64,000 nt of DNA from Oscillibacter ruminantium GH1 (GCF_000307265.1 NZ_DF158896.1:701568-765567), one strand, 5' to 3'. Positions 33,734 through 42,688 are shown, counted from the stretch's first letter. The notes: generated by a model from the letters alone, not told the origin. Numbers and translations are program-made.

Positions 33734-35023
33734 ATGGCAAGAAATGATGGAATTGACCGCACCGTTGCCCGCCATCAGGACATTGAAACTGCCGATGATC
33801 TGGCAAAGGTGCAGGAACACAATGAACGGGAAAAAGACAGTTACAGCAATCAGGACATCGTGCCGGAGCGTTCTTCTCTGAACATTCATTTCAAAGAACC
33901 GACAGCCGGATATGAAGAAATGTTTACGCAGATGGAACAGGACAAGGTGATCTCCACCAGAGGTCTGAAAGCGGATGCCGTGAAATACGGTGAGCTGGTA
34001 TTCGATGTGAACTCCGCTTACTTCTATAATCACGGCGGCTATGTATTTGCCAAACAGTTCTACGCTGATGCCTATAAAGCCGCCGTGGAGGTTGTAGGCG
34101 GTGAGCAGTATATTCTCTCTGCTGTCATGCACGCCGATGAGCGCAACCGGGCAATGTCGGAAGCTCTTGGCGAGGATGTGTACCACTACCACCTTCATGT
34201 GGTCTATATCCCGGTGGTGGAAAAACAGATTCTCTGGTCGAAGCGGTGCAAGGACGAAGCCCTCCGGGGAACAGTCAAGGAAACGATCATGCAGGTCAGC
34301 CGCAGTAAGAAATGGGAATCCAAACCTGTTCTTGACGGGAACGGCAATCCCATGTTGAACACAAAAGGAAAAAAGATTTTGAAGTCGTCCTACAGTGTGT
34401 TGCAGGATGACTTTTTCAATTTCATGCAAGCTGCCGGATATACCGATGTGGAGCGTGGAGAGCGTGGCAGCACCGAGGAACATCTGACCGTTACTCAGTT
34501 TAAGGTGCAAGCCGAAACCCAGCGTCTGGAAGCTGTGACGGCACGGGCAGACCAAGCGGAACAGGCATTGGCGGATACCCAATCTGCTGTGGAGAAACAG
34601 GAAAAGAAGCTGAAAGCTCTGCAAAAGGAAACCAAGACTGCGAAGACGGTGGCAGTGACCGTGCAGGATATTGAAGCGATGGGTAAGAAAAATTCCTTCA
34701 CCGGAAATGTCACCCTCACAGCAGACCAGTGCGATACCCTGAAACGATACGCCACAAACGGAATTATCTTCAATGCTGAGAATGAACGCCTGAAAGAAAA
34801 ATTGGCTTCCGCTGTAAAATCCGCTTCCATCTGGAAACAGCGGCATGACGAACTGAACGAAAAATATAAAGAACTGAAAGAAAAAGCCCAGCCCTATCTG
34901 GATGCGTTGGAAATCGCAGCAGAACGGGTCAGGGCTTTTCTTTCTGCCATCCTCGCCAGAGGAAAGGAAACTCGTGAACACAAGGCTCCTGCCCGCAAGC
35001 ACGGACGGGATATGGAAATATAA
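33734..35023 (+). CDS. MobV family relaxase (plasmid recombination enzyme)
   Basis: A 429-residue protein of the Mob_Pre/MobV family. The N-terminal relaxase domain (about 1-210) contains the HADER...YHYHLHVVYIPV metal-binding histidine motif (about 133-158), and an EHNER segment near 30 recalls the conserved N-terminal motif. The C-terminal half is a long coiled coil (AETQRLEAVTARADQAEQ onward), as in MobM. It nicks oriT and pilots single-stranded DNA through a helper's conjugation pore. ATG 33734 has AAAGGAG 9 nt upstream. Confidence 0.9.
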   Translation: MARNDGIDRTVARHQDIETADDLAKVQEHNEREKDSYSNQDIVPERSSLNIHFKEPTAGYEEMFTQMEQDKVISTRGLKADAVKYGELVFDVNSAYFYNHGGYVFAKQFYADAYKAAVEVVGGEQYILSAVMHADERNRAMSEALGEDVYHYHLHVVYIPVVEKQILWSKRCKDEALRGTVKETIMQVSRSKKWESKPVLDGNGNPMLNTKGKKILKSSYSVLQDDFFNFMQAAGYTDVERGERGSTEEHLTVTQFKVQAETQRLEAVTARADQAEQALADTQSAVEKQEKKLKALQKETKTAKTVAVTVQDIEAMGKKNSFTGNVTLTADQCDTLKRYATNGIIFNAENERLKEKLASAVKSASIWKQRHDELNEKYKELKEKAQPYLDALEIAAERVRAFLSAILARGKETREHKAPARKHGRDMEI

Positions 35024-35037
35024 GAAAGGAATTATTT

Positions 35038-35259
35038 GTGCCTATGATGAATCAGAACCAGCAGGCAACGATCCTGCCTATCGACCGTAAAATGCTGCTT
35101 TCCATTCGGGAAGCGGCTGAATACAGCAATATCGGAATCAACAAGATTGACGAGATGCTGAAACAACCCAACTGTCCCTTTGTATTGTATGTAGGTACAA
35201 AGAAACTGGTCAAACGCAAGGCTTTTGAGGAATTTATCGAAGGGAGAGTTGCGATTTGA
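35038..35259 (+). CDS. xis: Tn916-type excisionase
   Basis: A 73-residue protein with the winged-helix excisionase pattern: SIREAAEYSNIGINKIDEML followed by CPFVLYVGTKKLVKRKAFEEFI. The start is GTG 35038 with AAAGGA upstream; ATG 35044 is the alternative. Xis binds near the element ends and steers the integrase toward excision. It sits 128 nt before the integrase gene, the Tn916-family order. Confidence 0.88.
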   Translation: MPMMNQNQQATILPIDRKMLLSIREAAEYSNIGINKIDEMLKQPNCPFVLYVGTKKLVKRKAFEEFIEGRVAI

Positions 35260-35277
35260 TGAACAGAACAGGCAAAA

Positions 35278-35291
35278 TTGGTGCGCACCAA
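35278..35291. repeat. TTGGTGCGCACCAA palindrome between xis and int
   Basis: A perfect 14-bp palindrome built from the same TTGGTGCG unit as the arm repeats at both ends, directly upstream of the int promoter. It may be a third integrase or Xis site and could couple recombination to int expression. Confidence 0.55.
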
Positions 35292-35306
35292 AAACATCGA
35301 AATCTA

Positions 35307-35335
35307 TTGAAAAAAAAGCACTTTCATGATAGAAT
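35307..35335 (+). promoter_or_regulatory. Promoter of int
   Basis: TTGAAA (35307-35312), a 17-nt spacer and TAGAAT (35330-35335). Confidence 0.75.
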
Positions 35336-35346
35336 GGAGTGTCGTG

Positions 35347-35384
35347 ATGAACTCTCGTTTCCGGCACTCAGGAAAGGAGTTCAT
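35347..35384 (+). promoter_or_regulatory. Hairpin sequestering the int ribosome binding site
   Basis: ATGAACTC (35347-35354) pairs with GAGTTCAT (35377-35384), and inner TTTCC (35358-35362) pairs with GGAAA (35371-35375). The Shine-Dalgarno AAAGGAG (35373-35379) is inside the stem, so int translation should be low unless the hairpin is opened. Confidence 0.6.
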
Positions 35385-35387
35385 TAA

Positions 35388-36575
35388 ATGGGCAAAAACT
35401 TAAAAGGCAAAGAAATTGGCAAAGGTATCTGCCAGAGAAAAGACGGAAAGTACGCCGCAAGATATACCGCAAAGGACGGCTCCCGCAAGGAAAAGCACTT
35501 TGACACACTTCCGGAAGCTCGCAACTGGCTGGCTGATGCGCAGTACGAAGATAAGCACGATGTTTGCAACACATCCTCCGAAATGACGGTGGATGCCTGG
35601 TTTGAGTTCTGGATCACCAATCTGATTGCGGATCTGGCTCCCAACACCCGGCGAAATTACCGGGAACGGTATCAAAAGAACATCCAGCCTGTTATCGGAA
35701 ATATGCGCTTATGTGATGTCAAACCCATGCACTGCAAGATTGTCCTGAATCGGATGGAAGCCACTTATGCTGGCTCCACCATTCGGCAGGCGTATATTGC
35801 CATGGGAACCATGTTCCGAGCCGCAGTCATGAACGATATGCTTACAAAACATCCTATGGACGGGGTTCGTTATACGAAGCCCGTCCGGGCTGTGGATGAC
35901 ATCAAGTTCTTAACTGTGGAAGAACAGACGCTGTTTCTGGAAACCGCAAAACGCTCTCACAACTACAGACAGTATGTATTGCTGTTGGAGACCGGACTGC
36001 GCACTTCGGAAATGATCGGCTTGACTTGGGATGCGATTGACTGGAAGAAGCGGACACTGACTGTCAACAAGACCTTGGAATATCGCCACAGCGAAGGCAT
36101 TTGGCGTGCTGGTCCTCCTAAGACAAAGACCAGCTACCGCACGATCCTGCTGACGAAGCGGGCATACGATGTATTGAAATCGTGCTACGATGAACGCTTC
36201 ACCCGCAAAGAATCAGAACTGTTATCTCAGATTCTGGAATATGTGGATCGCCGGACAGGTCAGACAGAGTACCTTTGTATGCGAGATTTGGTGTTTATCA
36301 ATTTCCGTACCGGAGAGCCTGCAAAAAACAGTTCCTATGACACCCATCTGTACAAGCTGTGCGATGAGGCGAAAATCAAGCGGTTCTGTATGCACGCTCT
36401 GAGACACACCTACGCTACCCGTGCGATTGAACGGGGCGTTATGCCGAAAGTCTTGCAGAAGCTGCTCGGTCATGCGAGCATTAAAACAACCATGGATCGT
36501 TATGTCCATGTCACCGACACATCCCTGACCAACGCCATCAAACTGTTCGAACAGGACACCAATGTGGCAAGTTAA
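35388..36575 (+). CDS. int: Tn916-type tyrosine integrase
   Basis: A 395-residue site-specific recombinase. A small N-terminal arm-binding domain (about 1-65, ending KEKHFDTLPEARNWLAD) is followed by a SAM-like core-binding domain (about 70-155) and the catalytic domain, with Arg in TGLRTSEMIG (about 204), HALRHTYATRA (about 337-347), GHASIKTTMDRY and the nucleophilic Tyr at about 371. Arg, His-x-x-Arg, His and Tyr all appear intact. It lies at the right end next to the junction with ychF, as expected for the enzyme that inserted this element. Confidence 0.94.
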   Translation: MGKNLKGKEIGKGICQRKDGKYAARYTAKDGSRKEKHFDTLPEARNWLADAQYEDKHDVCNTSSEMTVDAWFEFWITNLIADLAPNTRRNYRERYQKNIQPVIGNMRLCDVKPMHCKIVLNRMEATYAGSTIRQAYIAMGTMFRAAVMNDMLTKHPMDGVRYTKPVRAVDDIKFLTVEEQTLFLETAKRSHNYRQYVLLLETGLRTSEMIGLTWDAIDWKKRTLTVNKTLEYRHSEGIWRAGPPKTKTSYRTILLTKRAYDVLKSCYDERFTRKESELLSQILEYVDRRTGQTEYLCMRDLVFINFRTGEPAKNSSYDTHLYKLCDEAKIKRFCMHALRHTYATRAIERGVMPKVLQKLLGHASIKTTMDRYVHVTDTSLTNAIKLFEQDTNVAS

Positions 36576-36595
36576 AAATGGTGCGCTGCGAAAAA

Positions 36596-36615
36596 TTGGT
36601 GCGGAATTGGTGCGG
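36596..36615 (+). repeat. Right-end integrase arm-type repeat
   Basis: Identical to the 20-nt block at 23327-23346, with an extra related unit (TGGTGCGCTGCG) just upstream at 36579-36591. Confidence 0.7.
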
Positions 36616-36668
36616 AGTGTGTCCCCAAAACCCGAAAAACCATTGAAAATAAAGGAGATTTAGAATAT

Positions 36669-37778
36669 ATGAAATTAGGTATCGTGGGCCTGCCCAATGT
36701 GGGCAAGAGCACTTTGTTCAACGCAATTACCAATGCCGGCGCGGAGAGCGCCAACTATCCCTTCTGCACCATTGATCCCAACGTGGGCATGGTGGCCGTG
36801 CCGGACGAACGGCTGGATCATTTGGCGGAGATGTATCAGCCGGATAAAAAGACCCCGGCGGTGGTGGAGTTTGTGGACATCGCGGGTCTTGTCAAGGGCG
36901 CCAGTCAGGGCGCGGGCCTTGGCAACAAGTTTTTGGCCAACATCCGGGAGACGGATGCCATCGTTCATGTGGTTCGCTGCTTTGACGATGAAAACATCAT
37001 GCACGTGGTGGCCGACGCGGGAACCAACGTGCCGGTGGACCCGCTGGGTGATATTGAAACGATTGATCTGGAGCTGGTGATGGCGGACCTTGAAATGGTG
37101 AACCGCCGCGTAGAAAAAGCCACCAAGGCGGCCAAGGGCGACAAAAAGTTTCTCCACGAGGCCGACGTGTTCAAAGCGCTGGCAGAGCACTTGAATGCCG
37201 GGAAATCCGCCCGTACCTATGAATGCGAGCCGGAGGATATGGCGCTGATCGCCACCTCGGATCTGTTGAGCCTGAAGCCGATCATTTATGCCGCCAATAC
37301 CGACGAGGACGGTTTCACCAACTTAGAGGGCAATTCCTATTACCAGCAGGTGAAGGCTCTTGCGGAGAGGGAGGGCAGTCAGGTTCTGCCCATCTGCGCG
37401 CGAATGGAGCAGGACATTGCTGAGCTGGAGGGCGAGGAGAAGGAGATGTTCCTGGAGGAGCTGGGCGTGAAGGAGTCCGGCCTTGACCGGCTGATTAAGT
37501 GTTCCTACGCGCTGCTGGGCCTCATTTCCTTCCTGACCTATGGAAAAGACGAGTGCCGGGCATGGACGATTAAAAAGGGAACGAAGGCTCCGCAGGCGGC
37601 CGGTAAGATTCACACCGACATCGAACGGGGCTTTATCCGGGCGGAAGTCATTGCCTATGACGACATGATGAAGTGCGGCGGAGTCGCCGCCGCCCGGGAA
37701 AAGGGACTTCTGCGCAGCGAGGGCAAGGACTATCAGGTGCAGGACGGCGACATGATCTATTTCCGCTTTAACGTGTGA
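36669..37778 (+). CDS. ychF: Redox-regulated ATPase YchF/OLA1
   Basis: A 369-residue, full-length Obg-family protein that prefers ATP. GLPNVGKST (about 7-15) is the P-loop, DIAGLVKGASQGAGLGNKFL is switch II, and the C-terminal TGS-like domain ends DGDMIYFRFNV. YchF binds ribosomes and affects stress responses. The first seven codons, start codon and RBS (AAAGGAG upstream) come from the integrated element, replacing those stranded at 23196, so expression now depends on element DNA. The coding sequence downstream of codon 7 has host codon usage. Confidence 0.96.
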   Translation: MKLGIVGLPNVGKSTLFNAITNAGAESANYPFCTIDPNVGMVAVPDERLDHLAEMYQPDKKTPAVVEFVDIAGLVKGASQGAGLGNKFLANIRETDAIVHVVRCFDDENIMHVVADAGTNVPVDPLGDIETIDLELVMADLEMVNRRVEKATKAAKGDKKFLHEADVFKALAEHLNAGKSARTYECEPEDMALIATSDLLSLKPIIYAANTDEDGFTNLEGNSYYQQVKALAEREGSQVLPICARMEQDIAELEGEEKEMFLEELGVKESGLDRLIKCSYALLGLISFLTYGKDECRAWTIKKGTKAPQAAGKIHTDIERGFIRAEVIAYDDMMKCGGVAAAREKGLLRSEGKDYQVQDGDMIYFRFNV

Positions 37779-38032
37779 GGAGCGGAGAACTTACCACGCC
37801 TTGAAATTTTGCAGGAGGAATTGCAACACATAGACGACGTAAACGTGTAAAACAACTGCCAAAAAGAAAATCGGCGCATAGACCTCTTATTATTTTTCGG
37901 TTTTTACCGATAAAGTCCTAAAGAGTTTCTATACGTGATTGTCTGACCCGGGATAGAAATCCTATGCCGAAGCGGAGTACCGTCAGGGACAGAGCAATTA
38001 GAGAAAGAAACGGGCAGAAAGGAAGCACGCTT

Positions 38033-40156
38033 ATGAAACGAGAGAAAAAATGGCGCAATGACGCGGCAAACGCATCCATGGAGCCAACCAAACGGAAGAA
38101 AGGAAAGCAGTCTACTATCCGCAAGGAACTGATGGTGGAAATCTGCATTCTTGTTTCCATCCCCATGATTCTGCTGGGTTCCGTTGCCTCCTTCCTGATT
38201 TACAGAAGTACCCAAGCAACCCTGAACCAAACGATGGAGCAGCTGTCCGACGTGGCGGCCGACAAGGTTCAGGAGCGGCTGGAATCCATCAAAAACGTGG
38301 CGGTTGAGACTGGCTGCGTGGCGCGGCTTTCCAGCACCTCCAGCTCCCCGACGGACAAGCAGACGATTATCGACCAACGCGTGGAGAACCACGGCTATCA
38401 GCGGGGGAATATTCTCTCCCTCACCGGCAAAAGCATTTTTGACGGTACCGATTATTCTGATCGGGAGTATTTTCAGCAGGCAAAGGCGGGAAACGCATGG
38501 GTTTCCGATCCGCTGATCAGCAAGGTCACCGGCGAGGTGACGGTTATTGTGGCTGCCCCGATCTGGAAGGACGGTGTGCCCAACAGTTCCGTGGCGGGCG
38601 TGGTGTACTTCGTTCCCACAGAGACATTTCTCAATGATATTGTTACTGAAATTAAAGTCAGCGAGAATGCCGGTGCGTATATCCTGAATAAAAATGGAAC
38701 CACCATTGCCCACCAGAACATGGATAACGTGAGAAATCAGGAGAATACCGCCGAGGATGCCAAGACGGATGCCTCTCTGACCGATTTGGCCGCGCTTGAG
38801 AAGAAAATGGCTGCGGGCGAAGCCGGTTTCGGGCAGTACAGATATGGCGGCGTGACCAAGTTCCTGTCCTATGCACCGATTGAAGGAAGCGACGGCTGGA
38901 GCATCGGCGTCAATGCACCGGTGAGCGACTTTATGCAGTCTACCTACAACGGCATCCTGATCACGGTGCTCTTCATCGCCGTGGCAATCGTGTCGGCCCT
39001 GCTGAATGCCATGCGGGTGGCCAAGCGGATCGGCGATCCTGTGGCCAAGTGCACTGCCCGGCTGGAGCTGTTGGCGCAGGGCGACTTGAAGTCCCCAGTG
39101 CCCGAGGTCCACAGCAGAAATGAGACACAGCGGCTGGCGGAGAGCACGGAATCAATTACCAAAACTATCTTTGGAATTATCGGTGATTTGGGGCAGGGGC
39201 TGGATGGCATTGCCCACGGCGATTTCACCGTTTCCAGCGCGAATGAGGAACTGTATCAAGGAGACTACGCGGCTGTAATGGACTCCGTTTTAGAGTTGAT
39301 CTCCCGCCAGAGCGAGACGATGCGGCAGATCGGACTGGCCGCCGATCAGGTGGCTTCCGGCAGCGATCAGGTGGCTGCGGGAGCGCAGGCGCTCAGTCAG
39401 GGCGCCACGGAACAGGCATCTTCGGTTGAGGAATTGGCCGCCACCATCACGGAAATCTCCGAACAGATCAGCGGGACCTCCAAAAATGCGGAGGAGGCGA
39501 GCCGTAAGGTCGATGAGTCGGGTGCGATGATGGATCAGTGCGAGGGCCAGATGAAGGATATGGTGGCCGCAATGGGCGAGATCAGCGAGAATTCGCAGCA
39601 GATCGGACGCATTATCAAGACCATTGAGGACATCGCGTTCCAGACGAATATTCTGGCGCTGAACGCCGCTGTGGAGGCCGCGCGAGCCGGAGAAGCCGGC
39701 AAGGGCTTTGCCGTCGTGGCGGACGAGGTGCGCAATTTGGCCGGAAAGTCCGCCGCTGCATCTCAGGATACCGCCGCCTTGATCGAAGCTGCGGTGCAGT
39801 CCGTGGCAAGGGGGGCAAATATTGCAGACGCTACCGCCGTGACGATGAATTCCGTGGCGGAGAACGCCAAAATTACGGCTGAAATGGTGGATAAAATTGC
39901 AGAAGCTGCCCAACAGCAAGCTGCCTCCATTGCACAGGTAACGCAGGGCGTGGATCAAATTTCCAGTGTGGTGCAGACCAACTCTGCCACATCGGAGCAG
40001 AGCGCCGCCTCCAGCGAGGAGATGTCCGCGCAGGCGCAGGCTCTGAAGGATCTGGTTGGCCAGTTTAAACTGATGGGAGACGGGCCTTCCGCTGTGAAGA
40101 GCGCTCCTGCCCAGACTGAGGCAAGGGCCGTGGTTTCCACTGCTGGAAAGTATTGA
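38033..40156 (+). CDS. Methyl-accepting chemotaxis protein
   Basis: A 707-residue receptor. A basic cytoplasmic start and first membrane helix (about 36-57) are followed by an extracytoplasmic dCache-like sensor (about 60-300, with [17 protein letters not shown]), a second helix (about 306-326), a HAMP domain (about 327-380) and a long signalling coiled coil. The hairpin tip carries [20 protein letters not shown] and [10 protein letters not shown], which bind CheA/CheW. ATG 38033 follows AAAGGAA. The ligand is unknown; dCache domains often bind amino acids. No other chemotaxis genes lie nearby. Confidence 0.93.
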   Translation: MKREKKWRNDAANASMEPTKRKKGKQSTIRKELMVEICILVSIPMILLGSVASFLIYRSTQATLNQTMEQLSDVAADKVQERLESIKNVAVETGCVARLSSTSSSPTDKQTIIDQRVENHGYQRGNILSLTGKSIFDGTDYSDREYFQQAKAGNAWVSDPLISKVTGEVTVIVAAPIWKDGVPNSSVAGVVYFVPTETFLNDIVTEIKVSENAGAYILNKNGTTIAHQNMDNVRNQENTAEDAKTDASLTDLAALEKKMAAGEAGFGQYRYGGVTKFLSYAPIEGSDGWSIGVNAPVSDFMQSTYNGILITVLFIAVAIVSALLNAMRVAKRIGDPVAKCTARLELLAQGDLKSPVPEVHSRNETQRLAESTESITKTIFGIIGDLGQGLDGIAHGDFTVSSANEELYQGDYAAVMDSVLELISRQSETMRQIGLAADQVASGSDQVAAGAQALSQGATEQASSVEELAATITEISEQISGTSKNAEEASRKVDESGAMMDQCEGQMKDMVAAMGEISENSQQIGRIIKTIEDIAFQTNILALNAAVEAARAGEAGKGFAVVADEVRNLAGKSAAASQDTAALIEAAVQSVARGANIADATAVTMNSVAENAKITAEMVDKIAEAAQQQAASIAQVTQGVDQISSVVQTNSATSEQSAASSEEMSAQAQALKDLVGQFKLMGDGPSAVKSAPAQTEARAVVSTAGKY

Positions 40157-40168
40157 TATGAGATCGGG

Positions 40169-40202
40169 GAATCCCCCGCGCCCGATTCGGCGCGGGGGAT
40201 TC
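40169..40202 (+). terminator. Hairpin after chemotaxis receptor
   Basis: A 14-bp perfect GC-rich stem (40169-40182 with 40189-40202) lies 12 nt after the stop. The following TTGCAAAAAA is a weak T-tract on the plus strand. Confidence 0.7.
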
Positions 40203-40486
40203 TTGCAAAAAAGCACCAAATGGTGGAGGTGCTTTCTGCACGGATTTTTTCGTGTCGACCGGTTCCTGCACGAAATGGGGAAAGCGATCGCCATCGTGAA
40301 ACGACCATGATACGCGCGCCTTTTGTGCGCGCCGCCGCCCTGAAACTTGAGGCCGCGCATATGAACTGGCGACGGTTCGGCGCTCCGCGCCCGCATCAAC
40401 CGAAAGCCGCACGTCAGAGAATTCTGTGTTTTCGTGCGAAATTGGGGAAAACTCTGAAGAATTGACTGAGATAGGAGGAACAACTG
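40203..40486. other. Intergenic region with further hairpins
   Basis: AAAGCACC (40210-40217) pairs with 40228-40235, and GCGCGC (40314-40319) pairs with 40327-40332. No gene or clear promoter is visible, though the next gene must be transcribed from here or by read-through. Confidence 0.45.
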
Positions 40487-40717
40487 ATGAAAAATCTGTT
40501 TTCTGCCGCCGACCGCTATGTGCGATCCTGCAATTGGAGAGACATTGCGGTGCTGAAGTTCTGCCTGTGTGCCTTGGGGGTTCTGGTGGGTCTTGTGATC
40601 CCGGCTCGAAGGAGAAAATGCGTCGCATGGGCGGCGGGGTTGGTTTTTGCGGCCACGTATGTGCCGCTACTGGCAAAATTTCTGTCCACATTGCAGGACG
40701 AAGAAAACGATGAATGA
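40487..40717 (+). CDS. Small two-helix membrane protein
   Basis: A 76-residue protein with a soluble start (NLFSAADRYVRSCNWRDIAVLKFCL), two hydrophobic helices (about 24-42 and 47-68) and an acidic tail. It matches a family of roughly 70-residue Firmicute proteins often labelled permease of phosphate ABC transporter, a name with no functional support I know of. AGGAGG lies upstream of ATG 40487. It is 60 nt before dsdA and may be co-transcribed. Confidence 0.7.
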   Translation: MKNLFSAADRYVRSCNWRDIAVLKFCLCALGVLVGLVIPARRRKCVAWAAGLVFAATYVPLLAKFLSTLQDEENDE

Positions 40718-40777
40718 GGCACGCCGGGGGAAAAGCGGCGGGGCATAAACCGGCTGAAACTTGACAGGAGGGGAACC

Positions 40778-42088
40778 ATGAAAGCTGCGTGGAACAAGAT
40801 CCCGGCACTGCGGGATGTGATGGCGGCGGAGGAGACTTGCTGGATCAATCCGAAACAAGAGCCTTTTGACGCTGTCCGGGAAAGCCTTCCGGTGAATCCC
40901 GCGGAGGTGGACGATGCCGCGGCCAGACTGGACCGCTTTGCACCGCTGCTGATGCGTCTTTTTCCGGAGACGGCGGCGGACGGCGGACGGATTGAGTCGC
41001 CCCTTCGGGAGCTGCCTGCCCTGCGGGAGAGGATGAACTGGCGGGAACACGTCCCTGCCGGGCGGCTGTTTTTAAAGATGGACAGCGATCTGGCGGTGGC
41101 CGGGTCTGTTAAAGCCCGGGGCGGAATTTACGAGGTGCTCAAGCACACAGAGGATCTGGCGCTGGAAGCGGGCCTGCTGCGGGAAGACGGAGATTATGCC
41201 ACACTTGCCGATCACAGGGACTTTTTCGCAAAATATACGGTTCAGGTGGGCTCCACAGGAAATCTGGGCCTTTCCATCGGCATCATGTCCGCCGCGCTGG
41301 GCTATCGGGCCGTGGTTCATATGTCCGCCGATGCGCGGCAGTGGAAAAAGGATCTGCTGCGCCAAAAAGGCGTGGTTGTGCGGGAATATGCGGGGGACTA
41401 TGGAAAAGCGGTGGAGCAGGGACGGGCACTGTCCGACGCAGACCCCATGAGTTACTTTGTGGATGACGAGCACTCCAAGAATCTGTTTTTGGGCTATGCG
41501 GTGGCGGCCCGCCGCCTTGCGGAGCAGCTGCGCGGGCAGAATGTGGCGGTAGATGAGGATCATCCCCTGTTTGTAACGATTCCCTGCGGCGTGGGCGGCG
41601 CGCCCGGCGGTGTGGCGTACGGACTGAAACTGCTGTATGGTGAGAACGTTCATGTGTTTTTTGCGGAGCCGGTACAGTGTCCCTGTATGCTGCTGGGCTT
41701 GGCCACGGGGGAAAAAGACGGTGTGTGCGTGCAGGATGCGGGGCTTACCGGCATCACGGAGGCGGACGGCCTTGCGGTGGGACGGCCCTCCAAGTTGGTG
41801 TGCGACGTGATGGAGCGGACGCTTTCCGGCGAGTTTACGGTTGCGGACGGACGGTTGTTTGACGATCTGCGCGCGCTTCATGCAACGGAGAAGATTTTTA
41901 TCGAGCCATCTTCCTGCGCGGCTTTTGCCGGATATCGGGGCCTTGTCCAGTTTGCGGCGGCACAGAACTATCTGGAGGAACGGGGCCTTGCGGAAAAGAT
42001 GGAGCACGCGGCTCATATCCTGTGGGCGACCGGCGGAAGACTGGTGCCGCAAGAGACTCGGCGGGAATATCTTGCAAAGCGTCTTTGA
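40778..42088 (+). CDS. dsdA: D-serine ammonia-lyase DsdA
   Basis: A 436-residue PLP enzyme converting D-serine to pyruvate and ammonia. SGSVKARGG-type context (AGSVKARGGIYEVL, about 108-121) supplies the Schiff-base lysine, QVGSTGNLGLSIG is the substrate/phosphate loop, and CGVGGAPGGVAYGL is the glycine-rich PLP phosphate site. It allows D-serine to be used as a carbon or nitrogen source or detoxified. AGGAGGGG precedes ATG 40778. No DsdC regulator or DsdX transporter is adjacent. Confidence 0.93.
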   Translation: MKAAWNKIPALRDVMAAEETCWINPKQEPFDAVRESLPVNPAEVDDAAARLDRFAPLLMRLFPETAADGGRIESPLRELPALRERMNWREHVPAGRLFLKMDSDLAVAGSVKARGGIYEVLKHTEDLALEAGLLREDGDYATLADHRDFFAKYTVQVGSTGNLGLSIGIMSAALGYRAVVHMSADARQWKKDLLRQKGVVVREYAGDYGKAVEQGRALSDADPMSYFVDDEHSKNLFLGYAVAARRLAEQLRGQNVAVDEDHPLFVTIPCGVGGAPGGVAYGLKLLYGENVHVFFAEPVQCPCMLLGLATGEKDGVCVQDAGLTGITEADGLAVGRPSKLVCDVMERTLSGEFTVADGRLFDDLRALHATEKIFIEPSSCAAFAGYRGLVQFAAAQNYLEERGLAEKMEHAAHILWATGGRLVPQETRREYLAKRL

Positions 42089-42105
42089 GCCTTTTCGGAA
42101 AACCC

Positions 42106-42134
42106 TTGTAATATTTTCCGGACTGGTGTATCAT
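42106..42134 (+). promoter_or_regulatory. Promoter for small membrane protein gene
   Basis: TTGTAA (42106-42111), a 17-nt spacer and TATCAT (42129-42134). Confidence 0.7.
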
Positions 42135-42200
42135 ACTAAATAACTGGAACGGTTTCCCCGTGAAACGGTGAGAAGCACCCCGTAAAAGGAGGATTACAAT

Positions 42201-42386
42201 ATGAGCAAAACCGCGCGTATGGTTATGAAGATTGTTGGAGCAAGTCTGGCGCTGGCTGCGTTTGTCTGTCTGCTGATCGGCGGATGGCACGATCTCAGTG
42301 TGGGCTGCTGTGGACTGAAAAAGCAGTTGAGTAAGCGGTTCGGCAGCGAATACGACGATTACGACGACGAGCAGCTTTATTCCTGA
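42201..42386 (+). CDS. Small membrane protein with acidic tail
   Basis: A 61-residue protein with one membrane helix (about 10-28) and a CCGLKKQLSKRFGSEYDDYDDEQ-type ending rich in Asp and Tyr. AAAGGAGG lies upstream of ATG 42201, and it has its own promoter and terminator, so it is probably a real single-gene unit. No family is recognised. The VGCCGLKK cysteine pair after the helix could be a lipid or metal site, but that is a guess. Confidence 0.65.
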   Translation: MSKTARMVMKIVGASLALAAFVCLLIGGWHDLSVGCCGLKKQLSKRFGSEYDDYDDEQLYS

Positions 42387-42688
42387 GAGAGCGGGCCGTC
42401 TCCCTATGGGAGAACGGCCCGTTTTTTAAAAATTTATGATGGGAATGTTCGGTTGCTACTGCGGGACTGCGCCTGTGTACTGTTCGCTGAATCAAGTGAA
42501 CAACCGCTTTTTTCAATCGCCCGAGCCGTTCTTGCTTGGTGGACGGCGCATAGGGCTTTTACTCGTTACCGGAATGGCAGATGTCATATAAAAAATTACA
42601 AAATGCAGGGAACTGTGTGATTTGTCACTGACGAATGGGTGCTGAAGCATTAGAATTAAGAAAAAGAAAAAATTGGGAGGATATCAAG
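42387..42688. other. Intergenic region before rubrerythrin
   Basis: After the terminator at 42392-42427 the region has no gene and no -35/-10 pair I would defend. TATAAA at about 42580 lacks a partner at normal spacing. Confidence 0.4.
42392..42427 (+). terminator. Terminator after small membrane protein gene
   Basis: CGGGCCGT with ACGGCCCG plus inner TCCC/GGGA (42392-42421), followed by six T. Confidence 0.88.

Larger units (their letters stand above)
23208..36688 (+). mobile_element. Integrative mobilizable element inserted in ychF
   Basis: Roughly 13.5 kb of visibly lower-GC DNA lies between two copies of the ychF start. The junction core is ATCGTTGG at 23208-23215 (left) and ATCGTGGG at 36681-36688 (right); crossover occurred in or near it. 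The element encodes a Tn916-type integrase and excisionase at its right end, a MobV relaxase with an adjacent oriT-like palindrome, and a primase-like/helicase pair. Cargo is a TetR-ABC export module, an NTF2-like protein and a minus-strand group. No FtsK/VirD4 coupling protein, VirB4 or other secretion genes are present, so it is mobilizable rather than self-conjugative. Identical 20-nt direct repeats lie near both ends. Confidence 0.9.

Noticed and set aside
33343..33747. Possible 134-residue gene between the small HTH protein and mobV
   Set aside because: A good RBS exists, but the translation is basic and low-complexity, and it runs through several perfect palindromes including the oriT-like site, so the stretch is better read as non-coding.
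23208..36688. Calling the element a complete self-transmissible ICE
   Set aside because: No coupling ATPase, VirB4 or mating-pore genes are present. Only relaxase, oriT, replication and integration functions are seen.
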